Shown here in pieces: positions 1-5,304 of a stretch of DNA of 5,346 nt. The notes below the pieces were generated by a model. That model saw only the letters and a program-made list of their open reading frames with translations. It was not told where the DNA came from and made no database searches. This stretch comes from an uncultured Streptomyces sp. (GTDB lineage: Bacteria > Actinomycetota > Actinomycetes > Streptomycetales > Streptomycetaceae): the NCBI GenBank assembly GCA_946480485.1, contig CAMLJW010000375.1, positions 1 to 5,346 on the forward strand. The letters are read 5' to 3'. Position numbers and translations under genes: made by a program. Numbering within the stretch: position 1 is the stretch's first letter; every line of letters starts with the position of its first letter.

Positions 1-60
1 GGTCAGATGCTATGTACCTTGAGCAAGGTGGCTGCCAGCGGTGCATCGCAAGGCGGAGGG

Positions 61-89
61 TCGCCCGCGTACTGGGCGTACGCGGGCGA
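61..89 (-). terminator. Stem-loop terminator downstream of the IclR/SMP-30 operon
   Basis: A perfect 11-bp inverted repeat, TCGCCCGCGTA (61-71) and TACGCGGGCGA (79-89), encloses a 7-base loop. It lies about 65 bases past the stop codon of the minus-strand hydrolase gene, where an operon terminator is expected. There is no clear U-tract on either side, which is common for actinomycete terminators. The stem is symmetric, so it could equally end transcription entering from a gene to the left of the window. A second, weaker hairpin (ACCTT/AAGGT, 16-29, 4-base loop) lies nearer the edge. Confidence 0.6.
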
Positions 90-153
90 TCCCGACAACG
101 CAGCGAGACGCCGTGCCGGACGCCGCAGCGCAGGCAGGAAACTCCAGACAGGC

Positions 154-1005
154 CTAGCCAGCGAACGCCGGCTGTGCCAGCCCCTTGCCCGCGCCCGGCA
201 GCACCAGCAGTGAGCCGGACATCGGGTGCGGTGCCTCCAGGCCCGTACGGGCCGTGGTGATGTACAGGTCGGTCAGGTCGGCGCCGCCGAAGGCGCAGGC
301 CGTGGGGCGGCGGACAGGGAGCGGGACGACCCGGTCCAACTCGCCGGAGGGCGTGTAGCGGCGGAGGGCGCCGCCGTCCCAGAGGGCCACCCAGACACAG
401 CCGTCGGCGTCGACGGTGAGCCCGTCGGGGAAGCCCGCGCCTTCCTCGATGGCCGCCAACTGCCGCCTGTTGAACGGCTTTTGGTCCTCCCCCACGTCGA
501 ACACGTCGATGCGGCACGTCGGCGAGTCGATGTAGTACATCAGGCGTCCGTCGGGGCTCCAGCCCGTGCCGTTGCTGACGTCCACGTCGTCGAGGACGAC
601 GTCCAGCGTGCCGTCGGCGGTGATACGGGAAAGGGTTCCGCCGCCCGGTGCCTCGTCGTAGCGCATGGTGCCCGCCCACAGGGCGCCGTCGGGGGCGACC
701 GCCGCGTCGTTGGCCCGGCGTCCGGGGACGATCTCGTGGTGCAGCCAGCGGAAGTCCTCGGTGCCGGGCCCGTAGAGCCCCACACCGTCCCGCAGGTTGA
801 CCACCAGGCCACCACCCGCGCGCGGCTTCGCGGCGCCCACGTGCTGCTCGGTCGCCATGACCGTACGGCGACCGGTGACGGGGTCGTACGTATGGACCCG
901 GGACCCGAGGATGTCGACCCAGATCAGCCGCCCGGCGGCCGGATCCCAGGTGGGCCCCTCGCCCAGCGCCGCGTCTTCCCGGACCGCCACCTCCACGCCC
1001 GTCAT
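154..1005 (-). CDS. SMP-30/gluconolactonase/LRE family hydrolase
   Basis: This 283-residue protein is a probable cytoplasmic six-bladed beta-propeller metalloenzyme of the SMP-30/regucalcin/gluconolactonase family, which opens sugar lactones to sugar acids. Length and motifs fit throughout: GEGPTWD (15-21) then LIWVDI (27-32), RRANDAAVAPDG (96-107) with WAGTM after it, SNGTGWSPDG (144-153), and FPDGLTVDADG (192-202). By comparison with regucalcin, the divalent-metal ligands should be Glu16, Asn145 and Asp194, with Asn99 at the substrate site; all are present, so the enzyme looks active. There is no signal peptide or membrane segment. The ATG start overlaps the stop of the IclR gene (ATGA), indicating translational coupling and co-transcription. 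The natural substrate cannot be read from the sequence: gluconolactone, an aldono-lactone or another ester are all possible. The family call is firm; the substrate is inference. Confidence 0.93.
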   Translation of the reverse strand: MTGVEVAVREDAALGEGPTWDPAAGRLIWVDILGSRVHTYDPVTGRRTVMATEQHVGAAKPRAGGGLVVNLRDGVGLYGPGTEDFRWLHHEIVPGRRANDAAVAPDGALWAGTMRYDEAPGGGTLSRITADGTLDVVLDDVDVSNGTGWSPDGRLMYYIDSPTCRIDVFDVGEDQKPFNRRQLAAIEEGAGFPDGLTVDADGCVWVALWDGGALRRYTPSGELDRVVPLPVRRPTACAFGGADLTDLYITTARTGLEAPHPMSGSLLVLPGAGKGLAQPAFAG

Positions 1006-1775
1006 GCCACGCTCCTGTATCCAAGGCGCTCGGACAGCTCGGCCGCGCCCTTCGCGGCGAGCTGCTCCAGCTCGGTGCGGCGCTCGTCGCTCCAGCGGAT
1101 CATCGGTACGGAGATGGAGAGCGCCGCGACGACCTTCCCCGCACGGTCGCGCACGGGCGCGGCGACGCAGCTGACGTCGGGATTCGACTCGCGGTTCTCG
1201 ACGGCGACGCCCCGGCTGCGGATGTCGGTCAGTGCCTGGCGCAAGGCGTCCGGGTCGGTGATGCTGTTGGGCGTCATCGCCTTCAGCTCGGCATCGTCGC
1301 GGATCCGCGAGGTCAGCTCGGGCTCGGGGAGCGAGGCGAGCAGCATCTTGCCCACCGAGGTGCAGTGTGCGGGGAGCCGGCGGCCGGCGGCGGACACCAT
1401 CCGCACGGCGTGCGTGGAGTCGACCTTGGCGATGTAGATGACGTCCGCGCCCTCCAGGATCGCCACGTGCACGGTCTCGTCGCAGGTCTCCGCGACGGAC
1501 CGGGCGACCTGCTGGCCCTCGGCGGCGAGGTCCAGATGCTCGGAGTACCGGCTGCCGAGCTGGTACGGCCGCACGCCGAGACGGTAGCGTCCGGGCTCAC
1601 CCGGTACGGGCGCGATGTACGAGCGGGCGGCGAGTGTCGTCACCAACTCGTGCACGGTGGTGCGCGGCAGCTGGAGCCGGCGCACGATGTCGGGGGCGGA
1701 GAGCGTACCGTCCCCGTCGAGAAAGAGCTCAAGAATGTCGAGAGCCCGGGTCACGGCTGGTACGAGGCGTCCCAC
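1002..1775 (-). CDS. IclR-family transcriptional regulator
   Basis: This 257-residue DNA-binding regulator has the usual IclR length and two-domain layout. Residues about 6-67 form the N-terminal winged helix-turn-helix, with LSAPDIVRRLQLPRTTVHEL (25-44) as the helix-turn-helix core and a wing ending at GRYRLG (62-67). Residues about 80-250 form the effector-binding domain, marked by the family signature GRRLPAHCTSVGKMLLA (131-147) and by CVAAPVRDRAGKVVAALS (203-220). A GTG start is preferred: a purine-rich ribosome binding site, GGAGAGGGGGGT, complementary to 1781-1792, lies 5 bases upstream. The gene is first in a two-gene operon and overlaps the hydrolase gene by 4 bases, so it most likely controls that gene and itself in response to a small carboxylate or sugar-derived ligand. 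Dyad elements upstream are listed separately. Repressor versus activator role and the ligand are not decided by the sequence. Confidence 0.94.
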   Translation of the reverse strand: MGRLVPAVTRALDILELFLDGDGTLSAPDIVRRLQLPRTTVHELVTTLAARSYIAPVPGEPGRYRLGVRPYQLGSRYSEHLDLAAEGQQVARSVAETCDETVHVAILEGADVIYIAKVDSTHAVRMVSAAGRRLPAHCTSVGKMLLASLPEPELTSRIRDDAELKAMTPNSITDPDALRQALTDIRSRGVAVENRESNPDVSCVAAPVRDRAGKVVAALSISVPMIRWSDERRTELEQLAAKGAAELSERLGYRSVA

Positions 1776-1795
1776 AGCCGACCCCCCTCTCCTGT

Positions 1796-1862
1796 GTTCG
1801 ATATTTCAACGGACGATCGGCATGACGAACATAGGCTACTCGTAGTCCGTTGGGGCGGGCAA
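1796..1862 (-). promoter_or_regulatory. Putative promoter and operator of the IclR/SMP-30 operon
   Basis: Reading leftward, a possible -35 TTGCCC (complement of 1857-1862) is 18 bases from a possible -10 TAGCCT (complement of 1833-1838), a modest fit to the housekeeping consensus. An 8-bp inverted repeat, CAACGGAC (1807-1814) and GTCCGTTG (1845-1852), brackets the -10; one arm sits in the -35/-10 spacer. Overlapping the downstream arm is GTTCGATATTTCAAC (1796-1810), an imperfect palindrome with GTT/AAC ends around an AT-rich centre, similar in style to IclR-family operators. A GTTCG/CGAAC pair (1796-1800, 1826-1830) adds further symmetry. The repeats are seen directly; their role in autoregulation is inferred from position. 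Confidence 0.4.
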
Positions 1863-1901
1863 TGGCCAAGCAGGCAGACCAGAGCGGAGAAAAGCGAACC
1901 A

Positions 1902-2188
1902 TCAGGAGAAACCGTCAGCGCCGGGGGTGGATCGCCGACCCGGCCCCGCAGCCGGCCTGCTCCGCACCTCGCCCGTGACGGCCCTCAGCTCCCGACCGAC
2001 CGCCGCCTTCACGATCGACCCCGCGACCACCGCCACCGAGTCCGTGTGCAGCGAGAGGATATTCGACGAGCCCGTAGCGCAGCACGGCCGCCGAGAGCGC
2101 CACCGCGAGAAGGATCAGGACGGCCAGGGGGGAAGCCCGGAGAGTCGGACGAGACGGCGCCTGCTCGCGCCGGAGGTGATCAGCTCAT
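1902..2188 (-). pseudogene. Possible frameshifted gene for a small single-pass membrane protein
   Basis: On the minus strand two adjacent coding-like segments are in different frames. The first (about 2184 down to 2059) encodes HLRREQAPSRPTLRASP followed by a hydrophobic helix, LAVLILLAVALSAAVLRYG, then LVEY. The second (2057 down to the TGA at 1904-1902) encodes LSLHTDSVAVVAGSIVKAAV and a basic tail; its first 20 codons all end in G or C. They join if one base near 2058 is ignored. The first frame has no good start: an in-frame TGA lies at its upstream end and the only nearby ATG (2188-2186) is one base out of frame. A strong ribosome-binding-like AGGAGGGG (complement of 2204-2211) is 15 bases before that ATG. 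An intact version would be about 95 residues: short cytoplasmic N-terminus, one transmembrane helix, basic C-terminus. I do not recognise the family. A sequencing error rather than true decay is possible. Confidence 0.4.
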
Positions 2189-2211
2189 GGTGTCGAACCC
2201 GCGCCCCTCCT

Positions 2212-2375
2212 GTGGAGCCGTCGGCTCCCGCGCGTTCTGATCCTCGTCACGACCACCCGTCCAGCGGCGCCCCGTCCGGCCCACCCCACAGGGCGACGCG
2301 CCGTCAGCGGCCGCACGATGCGTAGAGGACCGCTGCCCGGCGGCCCCGGGGTCTGCGCTCTCGGGAGGATCTGCG
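2212..2375 (+). other. Upstream region of the MreB-like gene
   Basis: This non-coding stretch leads into the actin-like gene. I could not find a convincing -35/-10 pair or an operator-like dyad in it. The only clear signal is the ribosome binding site GGGAGGA (2363-2369), 6 bases before the ATG at 2376. Together with 1776-2211 it makes up the roughly 600-base divergent interval between the IclR gene and the MreB-like gene, whose only other contents are the IclR promoter region and the decayed small reading frame. Confidence 0.4.
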
Positions 2376-3413
2376 ATGACCGCCAGTCTGGAGCAGTTGC
2401 GCCGCTGTCATTTCGGCGTCGATCTGGGTGCCGCGCGGACCCGCGTGTACATCAGGGGGGCGGGTCTGGTCGTCGACGAGCCGAGCGTGGCCGCCGTGAA
2501 CACGAGGACCGGTGGGCTGATCGCGGTCGGTGAGTTCGCGGAGCGGATGACGGGGCGTACGCCCGGGTACATCCGCGTGGTCCGGCCCGTGTCCGGCGGC
2601 ACGGTGGTGGACATCGAGATGGCGCAGCGGATGTTGCGGCAGCTGCTCGGTGAGAGGATTCGCCGTGCGCTTCGGCGCAAGCCGCGGCTGCGCGCCGCCG
2701 CCTGTACGCCGCACGAAGCGGATCCGCTCGCCCAGCGCGCGGCGGTCGAGACCCTGGTCGGACTCGGCGCGCGGAGGGTCGAACTCGTGGACACGCTCAT
2801 CGCGGCAGGCGTCGGCTGCGGACTACCGGTCGAGCGGCCCGAGGCGACCATGATCATGGTGTGCGGGGCGGCGACCACACAGGTCGCGGTGCTGTCGCTC
2901 GGCTCCATCGTGACCGCCCAGCGCATTCCGGTCGGGGGCGAGGCCGTCGACCACGCGATCGTCCAGCACCTGCGCCACCACCACGAGTTGATGCTGCCGA
3001 GTCAGTCCGTACGCCCCTTGCAGGTCGCACTGTCCGGGAACGGACTCACACAGCACGGCCCCGCCTCCACCGAGATCCACGGGCGGGACGTGGCCACCGG
3101 GCTGGCGCGCTCCGTGAAGGTCGACACCGCCGCAGTACGCGATGCCATACAGACCCCGCTCACGGCGGTGCTCGACGGCATCGGCAGGGTGTTGCGCGTC
3201 TGCCCGCCGGACCTGGTGGCCGACCTCGCGGACCGCGGGATCATGATGGTCGGCGGCAGCGCCCTGCTGCCCGGGCTCGACCAGATGCTGCGGCAGGCGA
3301 CGGGCATGCCGGTGCGCATCGCCGAACGACCCGACGTGTGCGCGATCCTCGGCCTGGGCTCGATGCTGGAAGGCAAGATCGAGCCACTGATCCTCGACCC
3401 GCTGGCCGCCTGA
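2376..3413 (+). CDS. MreB/Mbl-like actin-family protein with degenerate ATPase motifs
   Basis: This 345-residue protein aligns with MreB from end to end. The N-terminal phosphate-1 loop is FGVDLGAARTRVYIRG (13-28), followed by DEPSVAAV (34-41). GRTPGYIRVVRPVSGGTVVD (60-79) belongs to subdomain IB, AVLSLGSIVTAQRIPVGGEA (171-190) spans the IIA/IIB junction, and GIMMVGGSALLPGLD (288-302) is the adenosine motif. Compared with Thermotoga MreB recalled from memory, the catalytic Glu of TDVERRA is Ala119, the phosphate-2 motif DIGGGTTEVA reads VCGAATTQVA (162-171) with Asp to Val162 and Glu to Gln169, and EEPMAAAIG reads VDTLIAAGVG. Asp16 of the DLG loop is kept. Fold and length are intact, so the protein probably still folds and may bind nucleotide and polymerise, but hydrolysis looks impaired. 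Streptomyces carry MreB, Mbl and a further divergent paralogue used in spore-wall and hyphal growth; this gene lacks the mreCD neighbours of true mreB and fits a divergent paralogue. It starts at ATG behind GGGAGGA (2363-2369). Confidence 0.9.
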   Translation: MTASLEQLRRCHFGVDLGAARTRVYIRGAGLVVDEPSVAAVNTRTGGLIAVGEFAERMTGRTPGYIRVVRPVSGGTVVDIEMAQRMLRQLLGERIRRALRRKPRLRAAACTPHEADPLAQRAAVETLVGLGARRVELVDTLIAAGVGCGLPVERPEATMIMVCGAATTQVAVLSLGSIVTAQRIPVGGEAVDHAIVQHLRHHHELMLPSQSVRPLQVALSGNGLTQHGPASTEIHGRDVATGLARSVKVDTAAVRDAIQTPLTAVLDGIGRVLRVCPPDLVADLADRGIMMVGGSALLPGLDQMLRQATGMPVRIAERPDVCAILGLGSMLEGKIEPLILDPLAA

Positions 3414-3426
3414 GGAGGAGGGCGGA

Positions 3427-3462
3427 GCCGTGGGTATAGCCGTGGGTAAAGCCGTGGGCAAA
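3427..3462 (+). repeat. Three tandem 12-bp repeats after the MreB-like gene
   Basis: Three head-to-tail copies, GCCGTGGGTATA, GCCGTGGGTAAA and GCCGTGGGCAAA, differ only in their last four bases. They begin 13 bases after the TGA of the MreB-like gene, directly behind a very purine-rich ribosome-binding-like run (GAGGAGGAGGG, 3412-3422). The GTG in the first copy could start a 49-codon frame (3430-3579), but that frame runs antisense into the downstream membrane protein gene and shows no protein-like character. Confidence 0.85.
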
Positions 3463-3481
3463 GACCCGTTCAGCCGGTCTT
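3461..3481. terminator. Weak hairpin between convergent genes
   Basis: AAGACC (3461-3466) and GGTCTT (3476-3481) form a 6-bp stem with a 9-base loop in the gap between two convergent genes, overlapping the stop codon of the minus-strand gene. It could serve as a bidirectional terminator, but the stem is short and no U-tract follows. Confidence 0.25.
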
Positions 3482-4051
3482 CCCGCCCCACCGCATGTCG
3501 GCCTGCTCCCACTCGGCGGCCCACTGCCGCATGCGCAGCCGGTCGATACGCACGCGAACGCCCCAGGCGCCCAGCATGACGACGCCGCCCGCGCCCGTCG
3601 CGGCCAGCAGGCCGGCCGAGGCCACTTGCAGGGCGCCCTCCGTCTGATTGACGGGCTCCCGCATCAGGGCACCGTGCCGGTCGGTCCAGACCGTGGTCCG
3701 GGTGCCCTTCGGGCTTTCGGGCTGAACCTTGGCCCGGCCGGTGCGATTTGTGCCGTCCGGTGCCTTCCAGCGCACCGTCGCCCACACCAGGTCGTCGCCC
3801 ACCGCGGGGGCTGGCATGCTCTCCGGCGCCTTCTCGGCGAGCACCGCCGGCACAGCGCGGCGCTCTTCCCGCTGCCGGTCCAGGCTCTGGGTCACCGCGT
3901 TCGCCGCCAGCAGCCCCGCGAGGAGGCCGCCCACCATGGCGAACACCCATGCGGCGAGCACGACCCAGCCCTCGATGACGTCCACCCGCCGTCGGAGCGG
4001 GTTGCGCCGCCACCGCCACAGCCTTACCTTCGTACGCCGTGTCAACGCCAT
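3470..4051 (-). CDS. Rv1733c-family membrane protein
   Basis: This 193-residue protein matches the actinobacterial Rv1733c-type family, whose function is unknown. Visible features in order: a very basic N-terminus with the family-typical RLWRWRRNPLRRRVDVIEGW (10-29), a first transmembrane helix at about 28-51, a linker rich in charged residues ending in RAVPAVLAE, an extracytoplasmic domain at about 84-130 with LVWATVRWKAPDGTNRTG and a TTVWTDRHGAL segment, a second transmembrane helix at about 141-163, and a charged C-terminal tail rich in Arg and Trp. The basic N-terminus predicts both ends inside the cytoplasm with the middle domain outside. The ATG at 4051 is chosen because AAGGGGG (complement of 4061-4067) lies 9 bases upstream; an in-frame GTG 36 bases earlier has no such site. 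The gene is convergent with the MreB-like gene and appears monocistronic. The family call is good; the role is unknown. Confidence 0.85.
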   Translation of the reverse strand: MALTRRTKVRLWRWRRNPLRRRVDVIEGWVVLAAWVFAMVGGLLAGLLAANAVTQSLDRQREERRAVPAVLAEKAPESMPAPAVGDDLVWATVRWKAPDGTNRTGRAKVQPESPKGTRTTVWTDRHGALMREPVNQTEGALQVASAGLLAATGAGGVVMLGAWGVRVRIDRLRMRQWAAEWEQADMRWGGKTG

Positions 4052-4319
4052 CGGCCAGCACCCCCTTGTGAGCACCGACGGCAACACCTCTTCCAGTGTG
4101 CTCCCACCAGCGTCGCAGAGCTCCGGCGCAGTGGCACGCGGGCGGCCGACGCGTACCGGGGCACCGGCATAGATTCACCGGCGTACCCGTGGTGGGGACG
4201 GTTGTCCAACCTCGGTACGCCGGGCGCCGGCCCGGCCGACGGCGGGTCGAGCCGCGCCAATTGCCCGGTTTCCGTACGCTGAACCACTTCTGGGGCCACC
4301 GCACCCTCCCGGCGCCATC
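4052..4319. other. Intergenic region upstream of the Rv1733c-family gene
   Basis: No protein-like reading frame was found here on either strand. It holds a 5-bp inverted repeat, GGTTGTCCAACC (4200-4211), and a GC-rich hairpin GCCGGG/CCCGGC (4219-4224, 4231-4236, 6-base loop). The promoter of the minus-strand membrane protein gene must lie in this interval, but no -35/-10 pair is convincing. Confidence 0.35.
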
Positions 4320-4400
4320 TGTCGCGACCGTGACCGGAAAGCCCTCGATGCCTGGGCCGAGCAGATCAACAGCGAACTCGACCAGGAAGTCAGGAAGTGA
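4320..4400 (+). pseudogene. Possible C-terminal remnant of an unrecognised gene
   Basis: The frame ending at TGA 4398-4400 encodes CRDRDRKALDAWAEQINSEL and then DQEVRK, a charged, probably helical C-terminus. No start codon with a ribosome binding site is found upstream, and the frame before about 4317 becomes Pro/Gly-rich and unlike protein. The stop is followed 9 bases later by the ATG of the next small frame, whose ribosome binding site overlaps this stop, an arrangement typical of an operon. I do not recognise the protein. It may be a truncated relic or chance. Confidence 0.25.
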
Positions 4401-4409
4401 GGATGAGCC

Positions 4410-4754
4410 ATGGCTGAACGGCAGTCGGAGCCGGGGGACGCGTCACAGTCACAACTCCATCCCACCCCTCCCCTCTCGCCCCTCTCTGCGAAGAGCCTCT
4501 TTCCGACGGACGAACCACGACCGCTGATCGAGGAGTTCGCGCGTGAACTCAGCCGAGGGCTGCGCACCAGCAGACTCAGAACGTTCTCCGCCCCGGGCTC
4601 TACTTCCCCAACGCGTGCAAGGACGTGACGGAGCTGCCCGGCGTCCCGGCAGACGGCCGGCCGGGAGCCGGTCGGGCGCTGCGCGGAAACCGGCTGCCCG
4701 GGCGAGGGTTCGGCCGTGCCGGAGTGGTTACACGGAGGGTGGATTCATTCCTAG
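4410..4754 (+). pseudogene. Possible frameshifted small gene of unknown function
   Basis: An ATG at 4410 lies 6 bases after GAGGA (4399-4403) and opens a 72-codon frame (stop 4626-4628) beginning MAERQSEPGDASQSQ and reaching PLIEEFARELSRGL by 4562. From there the better coding signal moves one frame back: AHQQTQNVLRPGLYFPNACK, then DVTELPGVPADG. In that frame the 17 codons at 4598-4648 all end in G or C. A loss of one base near 4562 would join the two. Further on, a protein-like SAVPEWLHGGWIHS ends at TAG 4752-4754, back in the first frame. The simplest reading is a decayed gene of about 110 codons. Alternatively the 72-codon product alone is real. I do not recognise the family, and no classical slippery heptamer is present at the shift. 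Confidence 0.3.
4707..4731 (+). promoter_or_regulatory. Possible stress-sigma (SigB-type) promoter for the SPW gene
   Basis: GGTT (4707-4710), a 15-base spacer and GGTTAC (4726-4731) match the Streptomyces SigB-type pattern GNNTN(14-16)GGGTAY with one mismatch in the -10. It lies 51 bases before the ATG of the SPW-repeat gene. The pattern is short and could arise by chance in GC-rich DNA. Confidence 0.2.
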
Positions 4755-4782
4755 TGTCAGTGAGCGGAAGGGGGTGGCCCGT

Positions 4783-5220
4783 ATGGCCACGGGCTCATCC
4801 AGGATCGAGGAGCATCCGGACCTTGTGACTCTGCGCGCTCGGTACGCCGAGGCGTCGGCCAGCCCGATCGGCCAGACGATCGAGGGTCTCAGTCTGCTGG
4901 CCGGTCTGTACTTGGCGGCCTCCCCGTGGATCGCCGGTTTCAGCGGTCTCTCCAACCTGACGGTGAACAACCTGATCACCGGGATCGTCCTGACGGTCCT
5001 CGCCCTCGGGTTCGGATCGGTCTACGAGCGTACGTACGGCATGAGCTGGGCGGCCGTGGCGATCGGTGTGTGGACGATCATCGCGCCGTGGGTCGTCTCG
5101 GGCGACGTCGACACCACCAGGACCGTGACGAGCAACGTGATCGTCGGCGCGGTGGCGGTGATCGCGGGTCTCGCCACATCGGGACTCGGGCGCATGCGCC
5201 GCCGTACAGATCGGGTCTGA
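4783..5220 (+). CDS. SPW-repeat integral membrane protein
   Basis: This 145-residue protein has four predicted membrane helices (about 33-53, 62-79, 88-106, 116-136), arranged as two copies of a two-helix SPW unit. The first copy shows the defining AASPWIAGF (45-53) and the second the diverged IIAPWVVSG (99-107), each near the end of the first helix of its unit. The N-terminus is hydrophilic (MATGSSRIEEHPDLVTLRAR) and the C-terminus is Arg-rich, so both are probably cytoplasmic. The family is common in actinobacteria and other bacteria and has no established function. The ATG at 4783 is chosen because GGAAGGGGG (4766-4774) lies 8 bases upstream; the frame stays open further upstream, but that part (low-complexity Arg/Ala/Pro) is not protein-like and has no comparable ribosome binding site. 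The gene is monocistronic and followed by a strong hairpin. Confidence 0.88.
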   Translation: MATGSSRIEEHPDLVTLRARYAEASASPIGQTIEGLSLLAGLYLAASPWIAGFSGLSNLTVNNLITGIVLTVLALGFGSVYERTYGMSWAAVAIGVWTIIAPWVVSGDVDTTRTVTSNVIVGAVAVIAGLATSGLGRMRRRTDRV

Positions 5221-5231
5221 GCACCCTTGAC

Positions 5232-5260
5232 GGGCGGCGGGCGGTGCCGCGCCGCCGCCC
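5232..5260 (+). terminator. GC-rich terminator hairpin after the SPW gene
   Basis: GGGCGGCGG (5232-5240) pairs with CCGCCGCCC (5252-5260). The stem continues as GCGG/CCGC after one unpaired G at 5251, leaving a very small loop at 5245-5246 that would open in practice. The hairpin begins 12 bases after the TGA and is followed by the pyrimidine-rich CTTCTTCCTG, a good rho-independent terminator for this GC content. Confidence 0.75.
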
Positions 5261-5304
5261 CTTCTTCCTGCTGCCACCACTGCCTCCGGGGCCGGCCACT
5301 TCGG

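Noticed and set aside
226..1437. Long plus-strand open frame (403 codons) opposite the IclR/SMP-30 genes
   Set aside because: It is an antisense shadow: low-complexity Arg/Gly/Ala/Val-rich translation, no ribosome binding site, and the minus-strand frames have clear family motifs.
1365..2240. Plus-strand frame of 291 codons running through the IclR promoter
   Set aside because: It is antisense to the IclR gene and continues through non-coding DNA with no protein-like character.
3427..3462. CRISPR-like tandem repeats
   Set aside because: Units are only 12 bp, directly adjacent and without spacers.
3430..3579. 49-codon plus frame starting at GTG behind a strong purine run
   Set aside because: Beyond the repeat it is antisense to the end of the Rv1733c-family gene and becomes Arg/Pro-rich; not a credible protein as it stands.
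2823..4304. Long minus-strand open frame (493 codons) across the MreB-like and Rv1733c genes
   Set aside because: It overlaps two well-supported genes, has Arg/Gly/Pro-rich composition without domains, and arises from high GC.
4712..4760. GTGCCGGAGTGGTTACACGG resembles the D-arm side of a serine or leucine tRNA
   Set aside because: No acceptor stem partner, no anticodon arm and no T-arm GGTTCGA-type sequence follow, so no cloverleaf can be formed.
4795..5280. Minus-strand frame of 161 codons opposite the SPW gene
   Set aside because: It is antisense to a gene with clear membrane helices, reads through the terminator hairpin, and is His/Arg/Asp-rich without motifs.
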